A stretch of 64,000 nt of DNA from Saccharobesus litoralis (GTDB lineage Bacteria; Pseudomonadota; Gammaproteobacteria; Enterobacterales; Alteromonadaceae), in the NCBI RefSeq assembly GCF_003063625.1, contig NZ_CP026604.1, positions 1,054,001-1,118,000 of the forward strand, read 5' to 3'. The translations under genes were made by a program, and so were the position numbers. Positions 53,779 to 62,349 of this stretch are shown here, in pieces (the first letter of the stretch is position 1; every line of letters starts with the position of its first letter). Below the pieces are notes generated by a model, which was given only the letters and a program-made list of their open reading frames with translations, did no database searches and was not told the origin of the DNA.

Positions 53779-55779
53779 ATGAGCACGAATAAATTAACCC
53801 AACCGGCTCGTTGGCTCGGGCTAGCGATCTTACTCGCTACGCTCACCGCCTGTGGTGGCAGCAGTGATTCACCCACTAAAATGGATTCAGATCCCATTGC
53901 TAATCCTGATCCAAAACCGGATCCTGATCCAACGCCAGATCCTGACCCAACACCTACGCCAGATCCTGATCCAGCGCCTACGCCGGATCCTGATCCAACG
54001 CCTGCACCAGATCCTGACCCAACACCTACACCAGATCCTGATCCAACGCCTACACCAGATCCTGATCCAGCACCTACGCCAGATCCTGATCCAGCACCTA
54101 CGCCAGCTCCTGAACCAACGCCTACACCGGATCCTGATCCAACGCCTACGCCAGATCCTGATCCAACGCCTACGCCAGATCCTGATCCTGCTGTCACCAT
54201 CGACAATGTATACCAAGAAAAGGATGGCCTTATCGTAATTGAAATGGAAAATACCGATTATCCAACTGGCTGGGAGCTCGTCACAGGCAATGGCGCAACG
54301 GGTGACAGCTATATTCAATGGACACCTTGGCAAGCATTCCAAACACCTGAAGCAGGTTTGATTAGTATTCATGTCGAAATACACAACCCTGGGGTTTACC
54401 GTATGCAGTGGCGTAACTCTATTCGCCATGGCACATCACCGAGTGATCACAACGACACTTGGATTAAAATTTTAGCGCAAAATTTTTATGGCAAAAAACC
54501 AGACGGACATACAGTTTGCCCTCGTCAACAAGAACATTCCAATACCTGTGAAGGTGAAGCACCTGAAGGCAGCAGCGCAAAAGGGGCTTTTAAGGTCTAT
54601 CGTTTTGGTACGCCAGCAGATGCTTGGGTATGGCACGCTTATACCAGTGATAATAACGCCCACCCAATTTATGCAGATTTTGCTGAAGCGGGGGTATACG
54701 AGATCCAAGTATCAGCGCGCTCAACCTACCACGCATTAGATCGCATGGTGTTATATAAAACCAACCAAGTCAGTGAAATAAGCGCCACCACTATCACAAA
54801 TGCTGAATCGACTATCATGTCGACCACCACAGCGAAGTGGAACCCACCAGCACCTGAGCCAGAACCAGATACAGGCGACAATGGCGGTCCAAAACCTTCA
54901 GCCTTTGATGTGGCCGTAACCCCAATTGACGACAGCCTAGTTGAGCCAGCCGATTTAATTGTCACTGCACAAGCCGTGGACGCCACTGCGACAATGGTCA
55001 AAGCCACCTTATACATTAATGGTTTAGCAGTAAACTCGATTGAAGGTGCTGGCCCATACCAATGGACAGCCAACGAGGTAGGTGCCTTTGCCAAATTAAC
55101 CGGTGGCAGACCAAATATAAAAGTTGCACTTGAAAATGACAGCGGTGAAATTGGATATCAAAAAACCAATGTGCGCATCAATGGCTTAATGGTAGGTACC
55201 TATGTCCATGCATATAATCTTGGCGGCTCTGACTATACAGCTAAAGATGGTCAGCTATTCACCGGCATTGGCTGGGCAGGCTTAACCACTAGCGAAGATA
55301 TAATAGGCACTGAAGATGATGAGCTGTATCAAAAACAGCAAACCAGCGCAGGTTGGATGGCATTACATGGTGCAAGTTTAATCGGTGATATTGCATTAAA
55401 CCCTGGTTCAACCTATCAAATTGACTATTACTTTGCCGAAATTGAGCACACTAAATCAGGTCAGCGAGCTGTGGATATTCATAATCAACATGCAAAAATC
55501 GCTAATGCACTGGATATCTTCGCGGCTGCAGGCGCCAATACCGCGTATAAACATGCCATTGTATTCACAGCGGTAGAAGATGTATACAAAACAGGCATGC
55601 AGACCAATGCGGTGGCCAGTTTTGATACACACGCAGCGATTGCCGCATTCTCGGTACGTTACCTAGATAGACAGGCATGGGATGATGACGACAGCGACGG
55701 TGTTTTTAACTTTGATGACAAGTGCGCGAGTACCGCAGTTGACGCAAATGTTGACGATAAAGGATGTGAACTTCCTTAA
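53779..55779 (+). CDS. Lipoprotein with Asp-Pro linker, CBM-like and malectin-like domains, module copy B
   Basis: A 666-residue lipoprotein (lipobox LTAC, Cys25). A long (PDPTPT)n linker covers residues about 40-138, then the CBM-like sandwich (143-335; GLIVIEMENTDYPTGWELVTG, YRMQWRNSIRHGTSPSDHND, IQVSARSTYHALDRMVLY), an Ig-like domain (372-470), a malectin-like domain (475-640; GTYVHAYNLGGSDYTAKDG, IDYYFAEIEHTKSGQRAVDI) and a final TSP3 repeat. Domain order differs from copy A (CBM first), so the two have been shuffled. Probably an outer-membrane glycan-binding protein. Confidence 0.85.
   Translation: MSTNKLTQPARWLGLAILLATLTACGGSSDSPTKMDSDPIANPDPKPDPDPTPDPDPTPTPDPDPAPTPDPDPTPAPDPDPTPTPDPDPTPTPDPDPAPTPDPDPAPTPAPEPTPTPDPDPTPTPDPDPTPTPDPDPAVTIDNVYQEKDGLIVIEMENTDYPTGWELVTGNGATGDSYIQWTPWQAFQTPEAGLISIHVEIHNPGVYRMQWRNSIRHGTSPSDHNDTWIKILAQNFYGKKPDGHTVCPRQQEHSNTCEGEAPEGSSAKGAFKVYRFGTPADAWVWHAYTSDNNAHPIYADFAEAGVYEIQVSARSTYHALDRMVLYKTNQVSEISATTITNAESTIMSTTTAKWNPPAPEPEPDTGDNGGPKPSAFDVAVTPIDDSLVEPADLIVTAQAVDATATMVKATLYINGLAVNSIEGAGPYQWTANEVGAFAKLTGGRPNIKVALENDSGEIGYQKTNVRINGLMVGTYVHAYNLGGSDYTAKDGQLFTGIGWAGLTTSEDIIGTEDDELYQKQQTSAGWMALHGASLIGDIALNPGSTYQIDYYFAEIEHTKSGQRAVDIHNQHAKIANALDIFAAAGANTAYKHAIVFTAVEDVYKTGMQTNAVASFDTHAAIAAFSVRYLDRQAWDDDDSDGVFNFDDKCASTAVDANVDDKGCELP
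53900..54195. repeat. Tandem coding repeat, Asp-Pro-Thr linker
   Basis: About twelve imperfect copies of CCAGATCCTGATCCAACGCC (24-base unit with a trailing TACG or similar), encoding Pro-Asp-Pro-Asp-Pro-Thr-Pro-Thr. Such arrays are prone to length variation by slippage. Confidence 0.9.
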
Positions 55780-56109
55780 CTAACAGGGAAATTATTAGTA
55801 CCCCTAGCTAAGCCATTCTCACGTTGGGAATGGCTTTTATCTTTATTCCAGCAAACATCAAACCTTAAAAACAACATTTTACATTTGATTGATAATTTTT
55901 ACATTTATAAAATTATTTTGATTGGTAATCTAAAACAATAACTTTAATTAAGCTCATATCAGTAACGATTCAGGGCGTAGAAAAATCGTTAAAGTTCAAG
56001 AAAAAAGCGCGGAGTTTATGAACATAAATGAGCACTTTCGACGCAGAAATTGGGCGATTTTGCAAGATACTGAATTGTTACAAAATATAATTATAATTGG
56101 ACACTTCAT
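55780..56109. other. Intergenic region before the second beta-helix gene
   Basis: About 330 bases. It holds the terminator at 55810 and an AT-rich promoter region with TTGTTACAAAATAT at 56076-56089, which is also found upstream of the first beta-helix gene. Confidence 0.5.
55810..55838 (+). terminator. Rho-independent terminator after the copy B lipoprotein
   Basis: AAGCCATTC (55810-55818) pairs with GAATGGCTT (55828-55836), followed by TTATC. Confidence 0.8.
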
Positions 56110-58500
56110 ATGCACTATTCCACTTCTAACAAGGTAATAGCTAGCGTGATATTGCTTTCATTAGCGCCGCTAACTTATGCCAAAGAAATTTATGTTAGCA
56201 AATCCGGCAACGACAGTAATAGTGGTGAACAGTCATCACCCTATTTAACCCTAAATAAAGCGGCTAACGAAGCGGTTGCTGGCGACACTGTATTCATAGG
56301 TTCAGGCACCTACGAAGAAACACTGCGTCCTGCCAATTCCGGTAGCCAAGATAATCCTATTATCTTCACCGCCGTTGACGGCGAAAAAGTGATTATCACC
56401 GCCATGCAAGCGCTTAACGGATGGCAAAAAGATAGCGGCGATATCTATAAAACAACAGTTGATTGGGATCTCGGCCAACAAAACTTTGTCATGCAGGGCG
56501 CAACCGCGATGGATTTAGCCCGCTGGCCTAACAACACCGATGGTGACCCCTTTACCCAAAACTCGTTACGCAATTCTGGCGGTAGCCAACCAGAAACCAT
56601 CAATGATGCGTATTTAGATTACAATCAAGGGATCCCCGACATCGATTGGAAAAACGGGGGTTCACTGTATTTTTATGGCGACAAACCTGGCTCTGGTTGG
56701 ACTACTTGGCGAGCTTTTATCACCGACAGCTCAGCAACGCGAGTCTATTTTGATTTAGATAAAAACCCAGCTTGGATCCGCACATTTCATGCGCCAGGCG
56801 ATAAAGGTGACTTCTTTTTACAAGGCGTAAAAGGCGCGCTTGATTATCAAAACGAATGGTACTTTGACCCCAACAGCAAAGAGTTATTTGTCCAGCTACC
56901 CAATGGCGCTAAACCGAATGACGGCCAAGTAAAAATGCGTAAGCGGGTAAAAGCAATTGATTTAGCGGGTCGTAATCATATTCATATCAAAAATCTCGCG
57001 GTATTTGGTGGTTCAATAGAACTGACTGGCGGCGCTTCAAACAACCTAATCTATGGTGTTACTAGCTTGTACGGCAACTATACGTTAGGGGTTGTTAGAG
57101 GATTTAACTCGGGCAATCAAAGCATAAAAGTAGCTGGTGCCAATAATATAATCGAGCGCAGTGAAATCGGTTTTGGCTCTGGTTCGGGTATTTATGATTC
57201 TGGTACAAACACGCAAATCTTAGACAACTACCTTCACGATTTTAACTATTTAGGCGATTACGATTCTATTATTAACGCTCGCGGCGGTAATGGCACCATT
57301 GCTAAATACAACACCATTACTCGTGGTGGACGTGATGCTATTCAAACCGTGAATAACAATGCCGAATATGCCTACAACGATGTTTCGTTTAGCAACCTTA
57401 TTGCCGATGATTGCGGCCTACTCTACACCTTAGGTGGCCCGCGCAATATGACCATTCACCATAATTGGTTTCATGATGCCTATTCAAGCGGAACCAAGAA
57501 AAAAGCCACTGGTATCTACTTAGACAACGACACCTCCGACGTTGATGTGCATCATAACGTGGTTTGGAATACGGAGTGGTCAAATATCCAAATCAACTGG
57601 GACGGAACGGATCTCAATATTTTCAACAATACCTTTATCAACGGCGAAAAGGTCATGGGGGCATGGCACAAAGAAGGCACCCAGTTTAGTAATGTAAAAG
57701 TTTGGAATAACCTATCAGACGATAGCAACTGGGAACCACAATCAGATAAGCAAAATAACCTTAGCTACCCAGCCAATAACTCACCGTTTATTGATGCGGC
57801 AAACGGTGATTTTAGATTAAAAGCAGGATCATCTCCGGTTGACGCAGGACGGGCGATTACTGGCTTTACTGACGATGTGACCGACAACAAACCAGATGTT
57901 GGCGCTTACGAACTCGGCGGCAACATGGCCAATTGGCAGGCTGGTATAACTTGGGAACGCAAATTTGGGCCAACAGGGCTAGGTTGTTATGGTTTACCCG
58001 GTGAAGATTGCCAAGATCCTATCACGCAAGATCCTGATGTTAGTCTAAGCCCAACGCAAACGGTTGACGAAGGCAAAGCTGTGTCGGTTACCATTGAGCT
58101 CAGTACACTAGCCATGACCTACCCTGTTACCATTCCTTATACGTTAAGTGGTACAGCTAATGCGGATGATCATACTTTATCAGCAGGCGATATTGTGATC
58201 ACACAAGGACAAAGCGCTAACTTAGCTTTCGAGATTAAAACAGATACTAAAGTCGAAAATAATGAAACTTTGATCATTACGCTTGGCCAAGCGACTAACG
58301 CTAATACGACTGGCAATGTAACTCATACGATTACGATTAAGGATAAAACGCCAGTACCTGAGCCAACGCCGGAACCACAACCTGACGATAAGGCCGGCAA
58401 CACAGAGAGTTCAGCAGGTGGCAGCCTTAGCGCAATATTTTTGTTAATGTTAGGTTGGTTGTATTGCAGACGATTGCAACGATTTGTTCAAGACACTTAA
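56110..58500 (+). CDS. Secreted beta-helix protein with Calx-beta domain and GlyGly-CTERM-like tail
   Basis: A 796-residue protein with signal peptide (MHYSTSNKVIASVILLSLAPLTYAK). A right-handed beta-helix runs from about residue 25 to 615 (IYVSKSGNDSNSGEQSSPYLTLNKA, MTIHHNWFHDAYSSGTKKKATGIYLDNDTSDVDVHHNVVWN), then a Calx-beta domain (about 645-745; SLSPTQTVDEGKAVSVTIELS), a proline linker and a tail SAGGSLSAIFLLMLGWLYCRR. The tail fits GlyGly-CTERM sorting signals (rhombosortase-processed, type II secreted). It is likely a surface polysaccharide-active enzyme, but I cannot name the family. Confidence 0.85.
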   Translation: MHYSTSNKVIASVILLSLAPLTYAKEIYVSKSGNDSNSGEQSSPYLTLNKAANEAVAGDTVFIGSGTYEETLRPANSGSQDNPIIFTAVDGEKVIITAMQALNGWQKDSGDIYKTTVDWDLGQQNFVMQGATAMDLARWPNNTDGDPFTQNSLRNSGGSQPETINDAYLDYNQGIPDIDWKNGGSLYFYGDKPGSGWTTWRAFITDSSATRVYFDLDKNPAWIRTFHAPGDKGDFFLQGVKGALDYQNEWYFDPNSKELFVQLPNGAKPNDGQVKMRKRVKAIDLAGRNHIHIKNLAVFGGSIELTGGASNNLIYGVTSLYGNYTLGVVRGFNSGNQSIKVAGANNIIERSEIGFGSGSGIYDSGTNTQILDNYLHDFNYLGDYDSIINARGGNGTIAKYNTITRGGRDAIQTVNNNAEYAYNDVSFSNLIADDCGLLYTLGGPRNMTIHHNWFHDAYSSGTKKKATGIYLDNDTSDVDVHHNVVWNTEWSNIQINWDGTDLNIFNNTFINGEKVMGAWHKEGTQFSNVKVWNNLSDDSNWEPQSDKQNNLSYPANNSPFIDAANGDFRLKAGSSPVDAGRAITGFTDDVTDNKPDVGAYELGGNMANWQAGITWERKFGPTGLGCYGLPGEDCQDPITQDPDVSLSPTQTVDEGKAVSVTIELSTLAMTYPVTIPYTLSGTANADDHTLSAGDIVITQGQSANLAFEIKTDTKVENNETLIITLGQATNANTTGNVTHTITIKDKTPVPEPTPEPQPDDKAGNTESSAGGSLSAIFLLMLGWLYCRRLQRFVQDT

Positions 58501-58638
58501 GGTAAACTTATAGGAAGCGGGAAATGCCGTGGCCGTCTGGAACAGACCACGGTAAACCGACCAGAAATCATTGCCTTATTCGCGTTACCTTAATCGCATT
58601 AGAGCAAGGCGCGCCGATAGTGTGCATACGACCTACAA

Positions 58639-58836
58639 TTATCTAATTTTAGTCACATACTCATAGTAAGTACCGGCTAACACTTGTTGGTTTTTATCCA
58701 ACATTAACCCCTTTATTTCGCTTGTGCCGGCTTTTACCTCAACTTCAAACACAACGGATTTGTCCTGTTTATTAACGGCCTGTTTAAACATTTGCTGGTC
58801 GACTTGTAAGCTGACTTGGCTGATCGGCAACGCTCA
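58639..58836 (-). pseudogene. C-terminal remnant of a sulfatase
   Basis: The frame encodes ISQVSLQVDQQMFKQAVNKQ, SVVFEVEVKAGTSEIKGLML and LAGTYYEYVTKIR, resembling the C-terminal tail of arylsulfatases (beta-strands ending in AYYVYVTR). There is no ATG in frame and a stop lies just upstream, so only the last 65 residues survive. This fits decay of a sulfatase gene in a locus for sulfated algal glycans. Confidence 0.5.
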
Positions 58837-59008
58837 CTAGCTTCATGTAGAGTGCATCGATTTATCTAATAATTTCTGCTAATAAACTTAGAAAGCCTGT
58901 CCTTCAACCCAATTCGATTTTAAAGTGTTAAATACTAATCTATACATTTCAACACAGCGCGCTTGTAGAAAGCGTAAGTTTCACACTCCAAAATTCAAAG
59001 GAAAATAT

Positions 59009-59281
59009 ATGAATAAAATTGTATTGCTACTGTTAACCCTTAGCCTAGTTGCGTGCAGCACAACGGATAATGAGCCGCCTCAAGTCACAGATACTGCAGC
59101 TAAAGTGCCTATTATTGAAGTTGTACCAGTTGGGCAAGAAAATAATGATGTTGAAGCCGCCACTGTTCATGTCGCGATTGCCCTGACTGCAGGCGCAATG
59201 CAAAAAGATAATTTTAAGTGCCAGCAAACCTGTCAAGACGAACTAAAAAAATCGATCGAGAACAGAACAAAAGGTAAATAA
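59009..59281 (+). CDS. Small lipoprotein, unknown function
   Basis: A 90-residue lipoprotein (MNKIVLLLLTLSLVACSTT, lipobox LVAC). The mature part is short and acidic, with a C-terminal segment CQQTCQDELKKSIENRTKGK holding two cysteines. The ATG at 59009 has AAGGAAA upstream; the longer frame from 58925 does not. No family recognised. It is convergent with the TauE gene (stops 3 bases apart). Confidence 0.75.
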   Translation: MNKIVLLLLTLSLVACSTTDNEPPQVTDTAAKVPIIEVVPVGQENNDVEAATVHVAIALTAGAMQKDNFKCQQTCQDELKKSIENRTKGK

Positions 59282-59284
59282 TCT

Positions 59285-60085
59285 TTAAATCACTGACCAC
59301 AACATCTTTAAACTCAGGACTGTCAGTAATAACGCGAATACTTTTTTAAGTGCTGGCACAGGCAGTTTGTGAGCAAGCTTAGCGCCAATAGGCGCCATAA
59401 AATAGCTAATACTGGAAATTAACAATACTGCCGGTAAATAGACAAACCCCGCAGTCCAGCTGGTATCTAGGGATTTAGACCAACCATTAACTACAAAACC
59501 AAGCGTACCTGCCAACGCGATAGGCAAGCCAACGGCAGCAGACGTACCTATGGCTTTTTTAATATCAATGTTACGCGACACTAGGTAAGGCACGGTCAAG
59601 CTACCGCCACCAATCGACACCAAAGCAGATATACCACCGATACCAACACCAACCGCGAGTAAACCTTTACTGCTCTCAAGCTGACGGCTAGCTTTTGGTT
59701 TAATATCGCAAAACATGCGCACGGCCGTAAACCCCATAAACAGAGAAAAGAAGACCGCCAAATAGAGTGAAGGGGCATGGGCTGCAATAAACGTGGCGGC
59801 AAAAGTACCCAGTACAATGCCAGGCGCCATACTTTTAACTGCTGGCCATAAAACAGCGCCACTTTTATGATGCGCTTGTAAGCTAGATAAGGAAGTCACC
59901 ACAATGGATGCCATTGATGTGCCCAAAGCTAAATGCACGACTTGGCTGGCATCAATCCCTTGTGCTAAAAAGAGGCTGGTTAACATGGGAACCATAATAC
60001 CGCCCCCGCCAATACCTAATAACCCAGCCATAAAACCAACAAAAGCACCAAGCGCTAAATAAGCCAATATCCATTCATATGCCAT
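59285..60085 (-). CDS. TauE/SafE-family permease (sulfite/organosulfur exporter type)
   Basis: A 266-residue membrane protein with eight helices: FVGFMAGLLGIGGGGIMVPML at the N-terminus, and GVGIGGISALVSIGGGSLTVPYLVS in the second half, the two inverted GxGGG repeats of the TauE/SafE family. Family members export sulfite, sulfoacetate or related oxyanions, which would fit a sulfated-glycan locus, but specificity is inference. Confidence 0.92.
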   Translation of the reverse strand: MAYEWILAYLALGAFVGFMAGLLGIGGGGIMVPMLTSLFLAQGIDASQVVHLALGTSMASIVVTSLSSLQAHHKSGAVLWPAVKSMAPGIVLGTFAATFIAAHAPSLYLAVFFSLFMGFTAVRMFCDIKPKASRQLESSKGLLAVGVGIGGISALVSIGGGSLTVPYLVSRNIDIKKAIGTSAAVGLPIALAGTLGFVVNGWSKSLDTSWTAGFVYLPAVLLISSISYFMAPIGAKLAHKLPVPALKKVFALLLTVLSLKMLWSVI

Positions 60086-60180
60086 ATTGCAGCAATGTCC
60101 AAGTGAAAACCTAATGGTGGCGTGGATTATAGCGGTAATTTGTTACTGTTAGCTATTGAGGTGAAATTTTAACTACTAGG

Positions 60181-60414
60181 GATAGTGATGAGCTGTTTAC
60201 TGGTTAGCAAGCGAAGCTTAGTTTGCAAGCTCGCAAACATAAATGTTCGCCCACAAAAGATAGTGATGAGCTGTTTACTGGTTAGCAGGCGAAGCTTAGT
60301 TTGCAAGCTCGCAAACATAAATGTTCGCCCACAAAAGATAGTGATGAGCTGTTTACTGGCTAGCAGGCGAAGCTTAGTTTGCAGGTTCGCAAACATAAAT
60401 GTTCGCCCACAAGG
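60181..60414. repeat. Tandem repeat, 3 x 78 bp
   Basis: GATAGTGATGAGCTGTTTAC starts at 60181, 60259 and 60337. Each unit includes TTTGCAAGCTCGCAAACATA and TGTTCGCCCACAA, a family A-like hairpin. Open frames through it on both strands are repeat artefacts. Confidence 0.9.
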
Positions 60415-60423
60415 TTTCGATAT

Positions 60424-61290
60424 CTAAGGGCGTGTTAAGTCCAATTCTCGCACCCAAATATTACGAAAGGAAACCGGTGAACCGTGATCTTGGATCACTA
60501 AAGGCTCTTTGGCTTTATGTGCTTTATACGGAGTTGTTTTTTTATGGCGAGTGGGGCCAAGTATCGGTGTGCGTAATTGCACTAAAACACCGTTATGAAA
60601 AACCGTAACATGGGCTTTTTTAAGCACGTTTCCCTCTTTATCAAACTCGGGCGCTTCAAACACAATATCGTACGAATTCCATTCGTCTGCTGGACGTGAG
60701 GCATTGACCAATGGCGGGGTTTGGCCGTATACAGCGGCGGCTTGTCCATCTGGGTAATTTTTATTGTTGTGTGACTGCATAATTTGTAGCTCGTAGCGCC
60801 CCATTAAAAAAAGTCCACTATTACCTCTGGCTGGCGGATGTTTTTCTAATTGCGCTGGTGATCGCCACTCAACATGCAATTGCATATCACCAAAACTTTG
60901 CTTGGTTCGAATAGATTGGTTTTTGCCCGTTTTAGGATCTTTTTGAATAGTGACAACGCCATCTTTAATCAACCATTCAACCGGGTTTTTATTACCCCAT
61001 GAGCGCGCAAACGCATCCATAGATTGCCCGTCAAATAATACAATCGCATCTGATGGCGGCGGCTGAGAGATTGGCCCAGCGGTGGTAACAATTTTCGGTT
61101 GTGGCCGATTAGGATCATGTACGTGCCATTTAGTACCAGGGACAAGCGGAGTGTTGGTATAACCTGGAATTTTATCTTGGCTAGCGGCCTGCACTGGTCC
61201 AGTCATTAAAGAAACAATAGCAAGCAAGCCCGACAGTGAGGCTATCTGTAATGTTTTTGTGGCGCGATATTTCGCATTATTCATTTTCAT
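60424..61290 (-). CDS. DUF1080 (3-keto-disaccharide hydrolase-like) secreted protein 1
   Basis: A 288-residue secreted protein, signal peptide to about GPVQAA (residue 36). The core DUF1080 pattern is present: DAIVLFDGQSMDAFARSWGNKNPVEWLIKDGVVTIQ, SFGDMQLHVEWRSP, RGNSGLFLMGRYELQIMQS, RPADEWNSYDIVFEAPEFDKEG, THFGVLV-like VFHNGVLVQ and the ending VSFRNIWVREL. Some DUF1080 proteins hydrolyse 3-keto-disaccharides. Two are adjacent here, next to a secreted propeller gene, suggesting a 3-keto pathway for a disaccharide. The oxidoreductase expected for that pathway is not in the window. Confidence 0.9.
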   Translation of the reverse strand: MKMNNAKYRATKTLQIASLSGLLAIVSLMTGPVQAASQDKIPGYTNTPLVPGTKWHVHDPNRPQPKIVTTAGPISQPPPSDAIVLFDGQSMDAFARSWGNKNPVEWLIKDGVVTIQKDPKTGKNQSIRTKQSFGDMQLHVEWRSPAQLEKHPPARGNSGLFLMGRYELQIMQSHNNKNYPDGQAAAVYGQTPPLVNASRPADEWNSYDIVFEAPEFDKEGNVLKKAHVTVFHNGVLVQLRTPILGPTRHKKTTPYKAHKAKEPLVIQDHGSPVSFRNIWVRELDLTRP

Positions 61291-61316
61291 AAGAGTTACT
61301 CTATTAATACCTTATA

Positions 61317-61475
61317 GGGCGGGTTTTACACCCGCCAACCCAGAGTTACATAACAACATCGCGTTTGCAGGGATAAACCCTGCCCTACAAAAATACCTTG
61401 TGGGGCGGGTTTTACACCCGCCAACCTAGGGTCACATAACTACATCGCGTTTGCAGGGATAAAACCTGCCCTACA
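61317..61475. repeat. Tandem repeat, 2 x 86 bp, between the two DUF1080 genes
   Basis: GGGCGGGTTTTACACCCGCC starts at 61317 and 61403. Each unit has this hairpin and GTTTGCAGGGATAAA(A)CCTGCCCTAC. The gap may also act as terminator or mRNA stabiliser. Confidence 0.85.
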
Positions 61476-61484
61476 CTCTCGGCT

Positions 61485-62246
61485 TTATAACTTACGCACC
61501 CAGATGTTTCTAAAACTGATTTCACCATTATGGTCTTGCAATAAAATGGGTTCACAACCATGGGCATTAAAATATTCAGCCTTACCGCGGTACATAGTAG
61601 TGCCGGTAATTTGGTAATGATCTTGAACCAAAACGCCGTTGTGTAAAACAGTAATGGTTGCCGCTTTAGTTAACGTACCTGCATCATCAAATTTTGGCGC
61701 TTTAAATATAATATCGTAAGTATTCCACTCGCCACTTGGAGATAAAGCATCTACTAATGGCACACTTTGCTTGTAAATTGACGCAGCTTGACCATTAACA
61801 TAGATAGGTGTGTTGTAAGTATCTAAAATTTGTACTTCGTAGCGCCGCTGGATCTTAATGCCACTATTAGCATGGCGTGGTGCATTTTTGCGGCGTTCAG
61901 ACTTTTTCGGTGATCGCCATTCCAAGTGCATCTGCATATCACAAAATTTCTGCTTACTGATAATAGACCCAGATTTAGGTTTCACTGTCAGTTCGTCATT
62001 GTCATAGATCCATTGCACTTTTTTGCCATTAGGATGTTGCCAATGTTTGTCGACATCCGCTGCCGTTTGCAATAGCGGAATAGCGTCAGACGGAATAGGA
62101 TTAGTCGCGACCTTAACTGGAATAGGCTGCCACACTTCGGTTAATTTGGGAGACGGTTTATCATCTTTTGCCAAACTCACCGTTGCCGAAGCCATTAAAG
62201 TTAAACCGATAACCAAACGCGTTTTGATTTTTTGTGCTGTATTCAT
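61485..62246 (-). CDS. DUF1080 (3-keto-disaccharide hydrolase-like) secreted protein 2
   Basis: A 253-residue paralogue of the previous protein, with signal peptide from MNTAQKIKTRLVIGLTLMASATVSLAK. The core motifs are KKVQWIYDNDELTVKPKSGSI, FCDMQMHLEWRSPKKSERR, ANSGIKIQRRYEVQILD, SGEWNTYDIIFKAPKFD, TVLHNGVLVQ and EISFRNIWVRKL. I start at 62246 because the longer frame from 62312 has no signal-like N-terminus. It differs in the first loop and lacks the DGQSMD motif of protein 1. Confidence 0.88.
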   Translation of the reverse strand: MNTAQKIKTRLVIGLTLMASATVSLAKDDKPSPKLTEVWQPIPVKVATNPIPSDAIPLLQTAADVDKHWQHPNGKKVQWIYDNDELTVKPKSGSIISKQKFCDMQMHLEWRSPKKSERRKNAPRHANSGIKIQRRYEVQILDTYNTPIYVNGQAASIYKQSVPLVDALSPSGEWNTYDIIFKAPKFDDAGTLTKAATITVLHNGVLVQDHYQITGTTMYRGKAEYFNAHGCEPILLQDHNGEISFRNIWVRKL

Positions 62247-62349
62247 AGTTTTTCGCTTTAGTATTTTCTTTTTGATATTTTCACTGTGATAAAGGAACGT
62301 CAGGCGCAGCACTTAAAGCACGCCTGAATATTTGCAACAGTTAACTTGC

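Noticed and set aside
53887-54429. 180-codon antisense frame rich in Arg/Trp/Ile
   Set aside because: It is the reverse reading of the Asp-Pro-Thr repeat in the lipoprotein gene; the repeat itself keeps all frames open.
60169-60427. Repetitive frames of 75-80 codons on both strands
   Set aside because: They arise because the 78-bp tandem unit is a multiple of three; no protein pattern.
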